Shown: piece by piece, positions 47,916-58,121 of the stretch | Layout of the letters: every line of letters begins with the position of its first letter | How positions within the stretch are numbered: position 1 is the stretch's first letter | Assembly (NCBI RefSeq): GCF_001029265.1 | Contig: NZ_CP011856.1 | Coordinates: forward strand, 1 to 64,000 | Length of the DNA: 64,000 bases | Origin: Spiroplasma eriocheiris | Lineage (GTDB): Bacteria; Bacillota_I; Bacilli_A; Mycoplasmatales; Mycoplasmataceae | Direction of reading: 5' to 3' | Translations under genes and position numbers: made by a program | The notes under the pieces: generated by a model | Told to the model about the DNA's origin: nothing | The model's input: the letters and a program-made list of their open reading frames with translations, nothing else | Database searches by the model: none

Positions 47916-48377
47916 ATGTTAAATAGAGTTACCTTAGTAGGAAGATTAACAAGAGATTTAGAATTACGAAATTCAGTCAATGGAAAACCATTTGTTGCTT
48001 TTACAATGGCGGTTAATAGTTCATTTAATGACCAAGTTGCTTTTGTACCATGCTTTGCTTGAAATAAAGTTGCTGAAAACATGGCCCGTTATTTAAAAAA
48101 AGGTTCGCTAATTGCTTTAGACGGTAGAATTCAAACTAGAACTGATAATAATAACAGTCAACAGATGACTATTGTGCAAGTGGTGGCGGATAGTGTGTCA
48201 TTCTTAGACTCTCGTAATACTAATTCAACTACTAATGTTGATAGCATTCCAACTCCAAATAATGTTGATTTTGATAATATTACGTTTGGTGAAAATCAAC
48301 AATCATCACCAAATCCCCAAAATGATAATGATGAACCAATTAGTTTTGATGGGGATGATGCCATATTATGAGATTAA
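47916..48377 (+). CDS. ssb: Single-stranded DNA-binding protein
   Basis: SSB coats single-stranded DNA in replication and repair. It has 153 aa with TGA-Trp at 48060-48062 and 48369-48371. The OB fold starts MLNRVTLVGRLTRDLELR and contains the FACFAWNKVAENM-type core. An Asn/Pro-rich linker leads to the acidic tip, which reads GDDAILWD instead of the usual DDDIPF. AAAGGAG precedes ATG 47916. It lies between rpsF and rpsR, the canonical order. Confidence 0.95.
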
Positions 48378-48392
48378 GAAAGGAAGTCGACA

Positions 48393-48617
48393 ATGAACCC
48401 AAAATTTAAAAGATTTAAAAAACAATGTTATTTTACTAAAAACAAAATGACTTATATTGATTATAAAGATGCTGAATTACTAAAAAAATTCATGTCAAAT
48501 AATGGTCAAATTTTGCCGAAAAGAGTTACCGGAACTTGTGCTAAACACCAACGCATGTTAGCAACAGCTATTAAAAGAGGCCGCCAAATGGCATTATTAC
48601 CATTTGTAATTGACTAG
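48393..48617 (+). CDS. rpsR: 30S ribosomal protein S18
   Basis: S18 has 74 aa, a normal length. The signature [40 protein letters not shown] and ALLPFV are conserved. AGAAAGGA precedes ATG 48393. Last gene of the rpsF-ssb-rpsR operon, followed by a terminator. Confidence 0.97.
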   Translation: MNPKFKRFKKQCYFTKNKMTYIDYKDAELLKKFMSNNGQILPKRVTGTCAKHQRMLATAIKRGRQMALLPFVID

Positions 48618-48635
48618 GAATAATGATGAAAAGAG

Positions 48636-48672
48636 AACTATTAGAGAATAAAATCCTCTAATAGTTTTTTTT
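48636..48672 (+). terminator. Terminator of the rpsF operon
   Basis: An 11-bp perfect stem AACTATTAGAG with CTCTAATAGTT (48636-48646 with 48656-48666), followed by eight T residues. Confidence 0.9.
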
Positions 48673-48744
48673 CTTAGGGAAAGACTAAAATAAAACTTAA
48701 AAATAGTTTATAATTTAACTATTCAAAAACTATGGAGGGATTAA

Positions 48745-50297
48745 ATGGAATTTTTAGCAAGTGACAATAGTAACCCACTACATGATTTTGTGGCAATTTC
48801 CCAATGACAATCTTTAGTTAGTATTGTAATCTTTTTTGGGTTGATGGTGTTACTATGAATCTTTATTAAAAAAACTAAAATTCGTTTTATGTACCGGGTA
48901 ATTATTGGACTAGTTATTGGCTTAGGGTTTGGTACTGTTGTCCAAGCAATAAATGGTTTTCCTTATAATAGTGATCATCCTAGTAGTTCAATGATTGACC
49001 CGTGAGTTGATCCTAATGTTCCTAACCCGGTGGTTAATCCAATTTACCAATTATGGGTGCAAGAGTTATCAATTTGGGTTAATTTATTTAAAATGATTTT
49101 TATTAATGCCATTTTAATGCTAACAGTTCCGGTTGTTTTTTTAGCAATTGCCAGAGCCGTTGCTAGACCAGGCCATGATAAGAAAACTCGCCAGGGAATT
49201 ATTATTACGGTGATAATCTTATTAGTAAATGTCGCCGTTGCTTTTACGATTACTTTCTTTATTGGTTGGGCTTTTAAAATTGGAGACGGTTTTACAATTA
49301 GTGGTAGTGGTAATTATGATGGTGATGCTTTCAAACCACTACCCCAAATTATTTGGGAATATGTTCCTTCGAATTTTATCGGTGCCTTTATTGGTATTGC
49401 CATCATTCCAGTAATGGTTATCGGGGCTTTAATTGGGTTAGCTGTTAAGAAATCAGCTAAAAAACATCCCGAAGATATGCAAAAAATTCGTGATGGCTTT
49501 GAAAGATGATGAACAATTGTGATGTCATGTTTAATGTTTGTGATTAAACTAATGCCTTATGCGGTAATGTCAATGATTACTTATTCAATAATTTCACGGC
49601 CAATTGGTTATCTTGGTAAAATTGGAATTGTAATTGGGGTTGCTTATTTATGTTTAGTTGTTGCTTTAATTTGACATACTATTACCTTAGTAATATTTGG
49701 AATCAATCCTGTTAAGTGATGAAAACATGCCATTCGCCCATTAATTCAGGGATTTTCAACCCAATCCTCGAATGCAGCATTACCAATAACAATGGATACT
49801 TTAAAAAATAATATTAAAGTTAAGGAAAGCTTAGTTGGAATTTTGCACCGCTATCAATGACAATGGGATTAACAGCTTGTGCAGGAGTTCAGTCGGGGAT
49901 CATTGTATCTTTTATTATGAGTGCTGGGTTATATGATTTTACTATTGCTCATTTCTTTATTGCTTTATTGGTCACAGTAATTGCATCATTAGGAATTGCT
50001 GGTGTTCCTGGCACGGCGAGTGTTGTTACCGCCGGAGTATTAGGCGGATTAGGATTAGGAGCATTATACATGCCAGTTTATAGTATTATTGGGGCTTTGG
50101 ATGGTCTCTTTGATATGGGACGAACAGGAGTTAACGTTACTGGGGGAGTTCAAGCAACAACGATTGCCGCACGTTTAACTCATGCTTTAGAAAGTGATGA
50201 ACTTTTATTGTTTAATGGGAAGACTTTATTTGGTAAAATAAGAGCGAAGGTCCACAAAAAGAAAGAAGAAAAAAGAAAAACTAAGCAAAATGAATAA
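48745..50297 (+). pseudogene. Dicarboxylate/amino acid:cation symporter, frameshifted
   Basis: This family takes up glutamate, aspartate or dicarboxylates with Na+ or H+. The frame from ATG 48745 (GGAGGG upstream) has several TGA-Trp codons and runs through six or so helices and the conserved STQSSNAALPITM motif. It then shifts at 49845, where the single G of TTTTGCACC should be GG, and stops at TAA 49870. The frame one base back continues APLSMTMGLTACAGVQSG through the hairpin and C-terminal helices (GIAGVPGTASV) to 50297. The whole would be 517 codons. Sequencing error or recent inactivation; otherwise the protein is well conserved. Confidence 0.85.
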
Positions 50298-50326
50298 TTT
50301 TAAAAATTAGAAAAGAGGAAAACATA

Positions 50327-51678
50327 GTGAAAGTTATTATTATTGGTGGTGCTACTGCGGGAATGACTACCGCAAGTAAACTAAAAAGAAATTTAAAAGA
50401 CAAGGTTGAAATTGTTGCTTATCAAAATTTGAGTTATCCTTCTCTGGGAAGATGTGGAATTCCATATTATATTGGTAAAAATTTTGATGAAGCCAATATT
50501 ATGATTGCTAGAACAGTTGAAAAATTCACTGAAGAAGGTATTACTGTTCATACCAATTATGAAATTACCAATGTTGATTTTCCCAATAAAACAGTAAAGG
50601 GAATCAACTTAATAACAAAAGAACCCATTGAAGATCATTATGATAAATTAGTGATTGCTGTTGGTGGAAGTTTAGATAAGTTAAACTTACCAGGAAATGA
50701 TGCCCATAATATTTATGCACCCGCAACTTTAGAAGCAGCGGTTAAAATTCGAGAAGAATTAACGGATAAAATTAAAACAGTGGTTGTTGTAGGTGGGGGA
50801 CCAATTGGTTTAGAGTTTTGTGAAAATTTTGCCCGAAATGATAAACGCGTAATTTTAATTGAAGAACAAGACCAAGTGTTAAAAGATTTAGTTGATCCTG
50901 AAATTGCTGAAGCAGTCCAAATGGAATTAGAGCGCAAAAGTGTGGAGCTAAAACTAAACACTAAAGTTAAAAAACTCCATGTTAAAAATAAAATGATTAA
51001 CCAAATTGAACTAGCAACTGGGGAAATGTTAGATGTTGATTTAGTAATTTGTGCCTTAGGGTTTACTCCAAATACGCAATTCTTAGCTGATAGTGAAATT
51101 AGTATGAATCCTCAAGGTTCAATTGTTGTTAATGATCGGTTAGAAACAAATATCCTCGATGTTTATGCAGTCGGAGATTGTGTTCTTGCCAAAAATATTA
51201 TTGATGGTTCATTAATGCAAATTCCATCCTCAACCATCTCAATTAAACAAGGGAAAGTCCTAGCTAATGTCTTAGCTGGTAAAGATGATTACTTCCAAGG
51301 GGCAATGGGAACAATGATTTTACAAATTTTTGATTTAGAAATTGCCCGAACAGGTTTCACCGAAGAATATGCAAAAAAATGAGTTATTTGTATGACACAA
51401 TTACAGTTAGCACAAAAGATCATACAGCTTATGTTAAAGGAGCAAAACCAGTTACTATTAAAGTAGTATATGACACCAAAGAACAAATCATTTTAGGAGC
51501 ACAAATCTTAGGATACCATCGTGCTGCAATGCGAATTAATGTCTTTATTCCCCTAATTTGATCAAAAACAAAAATTAGTGATGTTAAACATTTAGACTTA
51601 CCATATTCACCACCTTTTAGTCGACCAATGGATGCGGTAACTATTATTTTAAATAAACTAAATGCGGAATTAGAATAG
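50327..51678 (+). pseudogene. NADH oxidase family flavoprotein, frameshifted in an A run
   Basis: NADH oxidase (Nox) reduces oxygen to water and regenerates NAD+ from glycolysis. Start GTG 50327 with AGAGGAAAA. The FAD fold is VIIGGATAGMTTA; redox Cys43 lies in GRCGIPYYIG. The NAD fold is VVVVGGGPIGLEF, and the second FAD motif is VYAVGDC. After TEEYAKK the frame runs into TGA-Trp and soon a TAG. The frame one base back carries the missing C-terminal dimer domain (KGAKPVTIKVVYDTKEQIIL) to TAG at 51676. Seven A residues at 51373-51379 should be eight. A restored protein has about 450 aa, the family's usual length. Confidence 0.85.
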
Positions 51679-51704
51679 CACAAGTTTTAAACTTGTGTTT
51701 TTTT
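51679..51704 (+). terminator. Terminator after the NADH oxidase gene
   Basis: The nearly perfect palindrome CACAAGTTT-T-AAACTTGTG (51679-51697) is followed by seven T residues. Confidence 0.88.
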
Positions 51705-51804
51705 GATTAAAAAAGATAAATTTTTATCATAAAATATCAAATTTTATAAGAATAAAGATTATAATATTTTTATAGCAACAATATTGAGAAGGAGACTTAG
51801 GATA

Positions 51805-52650
51805 ATGAAAACAACAATGAAAGCAGAATTACGGAAAGCAAAAGAAGGTCATTATGCGGTTCCCGCTTTTAATTTTGATAATTTAGAAATGTTAAAAGCA
51901 ATTATTGAAGCAGCGGAAGAAGAACACTCACCAGTTATTATTATGGCCACTGAATCGGCCGTAAAGTATATGGGGTTTGAATATGTTAGTGCGATTGGGC
52001 ATGCCGCGGTTGAATCAGCAACTGTTCCTGTTATTTTACATTGAGACCATGGTTTTGATATTGAACTAATTAAAAAGGCAATTGACGCCCAATATACTTC
52101 GGTAATGTTAGATGCCTCTTTGAAACCAATTGCTGAAAATATTGCCGAAACAATTGCCGTTGTTGAGTATGCTCATGCGAGAGGGGTCGAAGTTGAATCG
52201 GAAATTGGTCATGTGGGAGGAAAGGAAGATGATCGTAATTCCAAAAGTGCTCATTATACAACCGTTACTGAAGCAGTGGATTTTGCTAACAAAACTAAAA
52301 TTGATTGTTTAGCAATTGCGGTTGGAACTTCCCATGGCATTTACCATGGGCCAGTTAATTTACAAATTCAACGGATTAGGGAAATTGCTGCGGAGGTTGA
52401 CCAACCGTTAGTATTGCATGGCTCTTCAGGAGTACCTTATGACCAATTACAATTAGCAGTTCAGGCGGGAATTTGCAAAGTAAACATTGGAACCGATTTA
52501 AAAGTGGCAAATGCTAACGGATTACGAGAATGATTTGCTCAAAATCCTCAGGGTTATGATGCCCGAAAATTTGGGCGCTATGCAATTGACCAAACAAAAT
52601 TAGTTGCAAAAGAAAAAATGCAGGTTTTAAATTCGTCAGGAAAAGGATAA
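51805..52650 (+). CDS. Class II fructose/tagatose-bisphosphate aldolase
   Basis: This is a zinc-dependent aldolase that splits a ketose 1,6-bisphosphate. It has 281 aa. Motifs: VPAFNFDNLEMLKAI, a zinc-binding His region HWDHGFD (Leu of the usual HLDHG replaced by TGA-encoded Trp), ESEIGHVGGKEDD, GTSHG and HGSSGVP with phosphate-binding NIGTDLKVA. It resembles the KbaY/GatY/FbaA group. The location beside LacA/LacB genes suggests the tagatose-1,6-bisphosphate step, but fructose-bisphosphate aldolase is the alternative. GAAGGAG lies 10 bp before ATG 51805. Confidence 0.88.
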
Positions 52651-52656
52651 AATAAA

Positions 52657-53307
52657 ATGAAAAAAATATTATGTTCGTTATTATCATTAACACTAGTTAC
52701 TTTACCTAGTTTATCAGTCATTGCTTGTGGAAACAAACTAAGTTACCACCGCTTAGCGAAAGATTTAACCGAGTGGGATTTAAGTTATGACAAGGGAATT
52801 TTTAATAATAGTCTGACCCAAGCAACTGTGAATAAATATTCTGACGCGATTCTTGCCCAAACATTCTTTTTATTTAACCCCCAGCAAGTATTGGAAGAAT
52901 GTTATGGTTCAGCTAGTGCTGACCCCACCAGTGATTATTGTTATTTACCATTAGTAACTTTTACCAAAGATGTTCTTTATCAATATGAATTAAAAACTGC
53001 TAGTGATTTACAAGATTCGTTAGTTTATGTCAATGATAATAACCGCCCTGACCAAACAAAATCATTTCAAAAAATGGATAATGATTTAAGTTTTCAGTAT
53101 CAGGTTGATAAGAATTCTTTAAAAGCAGGTGATGATCCGGCTAATCCCCAATGAGTTCATATTGCTGATAATGAACAAAATACACCAGGGTCATTTTCAT
53201 TACGAATTAATTTTAATATTAAGATTAGCGCTCGGGATAATAATCCGGATGGTTATCAAAAATCAAAACAAGGAACAATTGTGATGATTTATAGTTTTGG
53301 ATTATAA
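52657..53307 (+). CDS. Lipoprotein upstream of the sugar PTS regulator
   Basis: It has 216 aa. Signal peptide MKKILCSLLSLTLVTLPSLS ends in lipobox VIAC, with lipidated Cys24. The mature part is polar and Asp/Asn/Tyr-rich. It ends with beta-like segments (SLRINFNIKIS and GTIVMIYSFGL) and has one TGA-Trp codon. I know no domain. It starts 6 bp after the aldolase stop and precedes the DeoR gene, so it belongs to the sugar locus. A second lipoprotein of similar layout ends the locus at 58122. Confidence 0.8.
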
Positions 53308-53330
53308 GAAAGGATATGAAAGGAACTATT

Positions 53331-54113
53331 ATGCATAAATTTGAAAGACGGCAAAAGATTTTGTCAAAAATTAAAGAATCAAATTTTATTACAACGAAAG
53401 AATTATTTAATTATACTGATGAAATAGGCATTACCAATATTACTGCTCGTAGAGATCTCAAGGAACTGGAACTGGAAGGATATATTAAACTATCATTTGG
53501 GGCTGTTAAATTTATTGATAACTCCGATGGTAAAAAGTATGAGACAACACGGGAAGAAAAATTGTTAAAAAATATTGCTGAAAAAATTGCTATTGCCAAA
53601 GAAGCTGTCAAAGAACTAACTGAAGAAGATGTTATTTTTGTGTCGCCAGGAACAACCCTAGAATATTTTGTTAAGGAAATTAATAAGCCAATTAAGTTAT
53701 TAGCAACCAACGCGTTAGAAGTTTTTCGGACTGCCACCCAAAATAAGAACATCCGGAATTTAATGATGATTGGGGGAAATTTTCGTCGCCGTAGTCGGAG
53801 TTTTTTTGGGACCCAAACTCAACAGCAGTTAAAAGACATGACATTTACCAAGGGAATTTTTAGTGCCACTAATATTAATGATGAATTAATGATTTATAAT
53901 AATAATGATTATGAAGCTGAAACAATTATTGTGGCATTAAATAATTGTAAAGAAAAAATTGCGTTAATTGATAGTTCAAAATTTGGCTCAGTGGGGATTG
54001 CCAAATTAGCTTTATTATCTGATATTGATTGTATTATAACAGATAACAAAATTCCCCCGGAAATTAGTAAGAAAATAACAATTCATAAAATAATTGCCAA
54101 TACCGATGTGTAG
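53331..54113 (+). CDS. DeoR-family sugar-operon regulator
   Basis: DeoR-type repressors sense sugar phosphates. It has 260 aa. N-terminal winged HTH: HKFERRQKILSKIKES, then ITNITARRDLKELELEGY. The C-terminal sugar-phosphate domain has VSPGTTLEYF, TNALEVF and MIGGNFRRRSRSFFG. ATG 53331 is chosen because AAAGGA (53319-53324) fits it; an in-frame ATG at 53316 has its Shine-Dalgarno too close. It lies between aldolase-lipoprotein and the PTS genes, so it probably controls the lac/tagatose genes, like LacR. No TGA codon. Confidence 0.92.
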   Translation: MHKFERRQKILSKIKESNFITTKELFNYTDEIGITNITARRDLKELELEGYIKLSFGAVKFIDNSDGKKYETTREEKLLKNIAEKIAIAKEAVKELTEEDVIFVSPGTTLEYFVKEINKPIKLLATNALEVFRTATQNKNIRNLMMIGGNFRRRSRSFFGTQTQQQLKDMTFTKGIFSATNINDELMIYNNNDYEAETIIVALNNCKEKIALIDSSKFGSVGIAKLALLSDIDCIITDNKIPPEISKKITIHKIIANTDV

Positions 54114-54130
54114 TTAATCAAATGGGTAAG

Positions 54131-54212
54131 AATGATAAATAAATTTCTTTCATTTGATTTTTTTGATAAAAATTTGAAAAAAAATTATCATTTTTGTTGA
54201 AAGTTTATCATT
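54131..54212 (+). promoter_or_regulatory. Candidate operator repeats before EIICB
   Basis: Three copies of a 9-bp motif: AATGATAAA (inverted, 54131-54139), ATTATCATT (54184-54192) and TTTATCATT (54204-54212). The last two are direct repeats 20 bp apart, two helical turns. A weak promoter (TTGAAA 54197-54202, TACAAC 54220-54225) overlaps the last copy. They lie directly after the DeoR gene, in front of the PTS genes. Confidence 0.5.
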
Positions 54213-54273
54213 TTCGGAGTACAACATAAGTAGATGGATATTTTCCATTACAGTAAATAGAAAGGAAAGGAAC

Positions 54274-56287
54274 ATGCAAAGTACAAAAAAATCTCCTAGC
54301 AGAGAACCGTTTAATAAAAAAATGGAATCCTGAATGAATAAACACCTTGTTCCTGTCTTAAGAGTAGTTGCTGGGAATAAGTATTTGCGTTCTTTAATGG
54401 AAGGATTTTATGTAACTTTACCAATTATTATTTTTTCTTCAATCATTGGTATTATTATGTGAGTTCCTCCCGCATTTAAAGGCAATATGGCGTGGTATCC
54501 CCTGGTTGCACGTCAATGTTTAAACCGGATTTATGTTTTTACAATGGGCCTGGTCTCAATCTTCTTTACCGCTGGGATTGCAAGGGCCTTAGCTGAAAAA
54601 ATTAATCAGGGTTTACCAACTAATCGTAAAATGAACCTTATTATGGTAATGTTTGCCGCAATTTCAGCAGTTTTTATGCTATCAGTAACGGTAACATTTA
54701 CTTTAACAAATGATGGTAGTCAAACTGAAAACTTTGCTAGCATCTTTATTTCAAACTTAGCCGCCCAAGGGATGCTAACGGGGATTATTATTGGTTTAAC
54801 AATCCCATGAATTTTTTACTTACCAGTTAAATATAACTGAACAATTAAATTACCTAAAGCTGTTCCCCAGGGAATTTCCCAATCTTTTTCTGATATTATT
54901 CCTTATGGTTTAGCAGTGTTGGTATATTGAGGATTTGGCTATATCTTCATTGGTATTTTAAACATGTCATTTACTGATGCGCTATTTCAAGCGATAAAAC
55001 CAGTGTTTAGTGGCCTTGACTCCTATGGCTTTTTAGCGGCGATGGCATTCTTAACAGCCTTCATTTGGTTTATTGGTGTTCATGGGCCATCGGTTACCAG
55101 ACCATTCATTACCCCTTTTATGTATAGTAACCTGGCTGATAACCAAGCAATTTTTGCTCAAGGTGGTCATCCCCACTGAGCTTTAACTTATGAATTTTCT
55201 TATGACTTTACTTCCAACAATGGGGGGAACTGGGGCCACCTTTGTGATTCCAATTTTACTAATTTTATTTGCGAAATCAAAACAATTAAAAGCCGTTGGT
55301 TTTGCTTCTTATATTCCAATTTGATTCCAAGTTAATGAACCAGCATTGTTTGGTTGCCCACTAATCTTAAATCCAATTGTGATGATTCCGTTTATGATTT
55401 TACCAATTATTAATGTGGTAATTTATAAATTCTTTATTGAAACGCTGGGAATGAACGGAGCAATTGTTGATGTGCCCTGGTCGATGCCCGCAGCAATTGT
55501 CGGTTTATTACTGGGAACGTCCTTCCAGTGGCAAGCTGTGGTGTTGTGGGGAATCTTATGTTTAGTTGATTTTATTTGTTGGTTACCATTTGTCTTATTG
55601 ATGGATCGCTTAACATGTACCGAAGAAATTAAATCAGCCCAAGAAAAAGGGATTCCGAAACCAATGCACTTTAATTACTTTACACTCGCGCGCTTGCGCT
55701 TGGGGGCCAAACTAGACTTAAATAAAGAAAAACGTTTATTATTTACTAACCAATTAGCAGAATTTACAACTGAAATTAAAACTGAACGGGCAAATAATAA
55801 AGCTGCTAAAATTGAAGCAAAAAAAGCTTTAATTGCCCAAAATCAACAATTTAAAGCCGAAAAATTAGCGGCTAAAAAAGCTGGTGTTAAATTTAATAAA
55901 AATCTGGTTGTTGAACAATCCCAACCTGTTAGTCAACCTCTAACTCGTGATCAATACCATGTTTTAATTGTTTGTTATGGGGCTGGCACTTCGGCAATGT
56001 TTGCTGCTAGTGCAAATAAAGGGGCTGCTAGCCGCGGAATTAAAAATATTGTAATTGATTCAGCCGCATATGGTAGTCACCGTAATTTAATGAAAGAAAT
56101 GGACTTAGTGGTATTATCACCACAAGTTAATGTCTATATCGATGAAATTGAACGTGATGCTAGTGCTTGAAAAGTTAAAATTGTCGAAACCAAAGGCAAA
56201 CAATATATTGATTGCACCAATAATCCTGACCAAGCAATTGACTTAATTTTAGCAAATTTACCAGATTATAATTTAGAAACAAATTAA
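54274..56287 (+). pseudogene. PTS lactose-type enzyme IICB, frameshifted
   Basis: This is the membrane channel and IIB domain for lactose/galactose-type sugars. The frame from ATG 54274 (AAAGGAAAGGAA upstream) covers most of the IIC (FTAGIARALAEK, GVHGPSVTRPFITPF, GGHPHW). At TTTT (55195-55198) the frame must move forward by one base to continue MTLLPTMGGTGATF, NEPALFGCPLILNP, a ~70-residue Lys/Ala/Glu-rich linker, then the IIB domain with phosphorylated Cys (codon 55973) in VCYGAGTSAM. Removing one T gives one 671-codon gene. All other conserved residues look intact, so the change is recent or an error. Confidence 0.85.
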
Positions 56288-56311
56288 CTGTAAGAAAAGA
56301 GGAGGATCTTA

Positions 56312-56818
56312 ATGAATACGAAAACGAGACGGAAAATTTCCTTGTTATGAACAGCAATTTTATTAATAACAACCATTATCATTTGTGCAATTTTTTATGT
56401 TGTTGCTGGACAAGAAAAAACCAGCCAAATGCTATGATTAGACTTCTTAATTGAATTTGGCTTATCAGTTGGTAGTTTTATTTGTTGTTATAGTGTGCCC
56501 TTTTGTTTTAACCGTAGTCGCTACCCATTTGTAACTTGTCAACCAGATGAATTATATGATAGTTTTTTAGCAAAACTATCTCCTTATGGTTGAATATGAT
56601 TATTTGTTTTTCCGTTCTTATTAGGAATCACTATCCCAACAGTTTACTTAGTTTTGTCGTTAACTTCTAGTTTTAATGATGAGACAATTAATATCACCAA
56701 CCGTCTCGTAATTTATTTTATTAGTATCATTTTGATTCTTATCAATAACTTTGTTTTTATCAATATTATTAAAAAACTCCAAATTAATATTAATAATGAT
56801 TTTGAAACTAAAAGATAG
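56312..56818 (+). CDS. Small membrane protein in the lactose-type PTS operon
   Basis: I do not recognise it. It has 168 aa with TGA-Trp codons, four predicted helices (near residues 10-32, 42-62, 92-120 and 131-153) and a basic tail (NDFETKR). A strong ribosome-binding site GAGGAGG precedes ATG 56312, 25 bp after EIICB. It is followed by EIIA. It may assist the transporter, which is inference from the operon only. Confidence 0.7.
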
Positions 56819-56835
56819 AAAATGAGGAATTAGTA

Positions 56836-57156
56836 ATGACAAAAGAAAAAATTAGTGAATTAGGTTTAGAAATTGTTGCTTATTCAGGAGATGCGCGTAG
56901 TTGCTACTTACGAGCCTTGAAATTAGCAAAGCAGGGAAATTTTGAAAAAGCTGAACAAAAAATTGCCGAAGGGGAAGCAGCAATTAATGCTGCCCATCAA
57001 CGGCAAACAGATTTACTCCAAGCAGAAGCGCAAGGAAATTATAGTGATGTGACAATGATTATGGTCCATGGTCAAGACCATTTGATGACAACCGCATTAT
57101 TGCGAGATTTAATTAATAATCTGTTAGATATTTATCGTGAAAAAAAGGAGGGATAA
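56836..57156 (+). CDS. lacF: PTS lactose-type enzyme IIA
   Basis: This 106-aa phosphocarrier is an all-helical trimer in known relatives. The motif IMVHGQDHLM carries His78, the same number as the phosphorylated histidine of staphylococcal LacF. ATG 56836 has ATGAGGA upstream. It works with the EIICB encoded at 54274 and is followed 1 bp later by lacA. The gene name is used by analogy; the sugar is inferred from the neighbouring LacA and LacB. Confidence 0.92.
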   Translation: MTKEKISELGLEIVAYSGDARSCYLRALKLAKQGNFEKAEQKIAEGEAAINAAHQRQTDLLQAEAQGNYSDVTMIMVHGQDHLMTTALLRDLINNLLDIYREKKEG

Positions 57157-57157
57157 T

Positions 57158-57595
57158 ATGAAAATTGCCATTGGCACCAATAAATTTCTTGGTCATTTAG
57201 AAATGATTAAAGACTTATTAACAGATTTACAATATGAAATTATTGATGTTAATAATAAAGTTCCAAAAGATATTTTTGATGCGAGTTTTGAAGTTGCAAA
57301 ATTAGTTAATGACCACCAAGCCGACCGGGGCATCATTATTGATGAATTTGGGAATGGTGGCTTTATGGTGGCCGCTAAATTTAAAAATAATATTGTTGCC
57401 CAATTAAGTGATGAACATTCAGCCCACATGACCAGAGAACATAATAATGCTAATATTATTACCCTGGGTGCTGAACTAACTGGTGATGAAGCTCTCAAAG
57501 CAATTGTTACTCGTTATTTTGCAACGGAATTTGCGGGGGGGCGTCATTTAGTACGGACTGATATGTTAGGTGAATTATTAAAGGAGGAACAGTAA
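57158..57595 (+). CDS. lacA: Galactose-6-phosphate isomerase subunit LacA
   Basis: LacA with LacB converts galactose 6-phosphate into tagatose 6-phosphate. It has 145 aa. Conserved: GIIIDEFGNGGFMVAAKFK, SDEHSAHMTREHNNANII and GGRHLVRTDML. AAAGGAGGG precedes ATG 57158. In this family LacA lacks the catalytic cysteine of LacB and completes the active site. The start immediately follows the IIA stop and lacB follows 1 bp later. Confidence 0.95.
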   Translation: MKIAIGTNKFLGHLEMIKDLLTDLQYEIIDVNNKVPKDIFDASFEVAKLVNDHQADRGIIIDEFGNGGFMVAAKFKNNIVAQLSDEHSAHMTREHNNANIITLGAELTGDEALKAIVTRYFATEFAGGRHLVRTDMLGELLKEEQ

Positions 57596-57596
57596 G

Positions 57597-58106
57597 ATGA
57601 AAGTAGCAATTGCTTGTGATCATATTGTCACTGATATTAAAGATAAAATGGTAACTTTTTTACGCCAAGCGGGCTATGAAGTAGTTGATTGTGGAACTTA
57701 TGATTTTGTGCGCACGCATTATCCAATTTTTGGCCATAAAGCAGCTAGTTTAGTTGCGACTAACCAGGTTGACAAAGCAGTTATCATGTGTGGAACAGGA
57801 GTTGGAATTTCAAATGCTGCCAATAAAACAAAAAATATTCGTGCAGCCCTTGTCCGTGACTTAATCTCTGCCCGCCAAGCGGTAGAGGAATTTAATGCCA
57901 ATGTAATTGCAGTTGGGGGAAGAATTACAGGGATTGGTTTGATTGAAGAAATTTACCAAACCTTTTTGGAAACTAAATACCAGCCAACGCCTGCTAAAGA
58001 TGCGCGGATTGAAAAAATTAATGCGTTAATTACCCATGATAATTATGCCGATAATATTTTTGATAGTGAAATTCAAAAATGACAAGCCGGTTATTATCAT
58101 GATTAA
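57597..58106 (+). CDS. lacB: Galactose-6-phosphate isomerase subunit LacB
   Basis: LacB is the second subunit, of the RpiB/LacAB fold. It has 169 aa with TGA-Trp at 58080-58082. Motifs: IACDHIVTDIKDKM, DCGTYDFVRTHYPIFG, the catalytic CGTGVGISNAANK, and VRDLISARQAVEEFNANV. AAAGGAGGAA precedes ATG 57597. With lacA this fixes the pathway as D-tagatose 6-phosphate. No lacC kinase or phospho-beta-galactosidase gene lies in the window. Confidence 0.95.
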
Positions 58107-58121
58107 GAGAGGTGAACCTGG

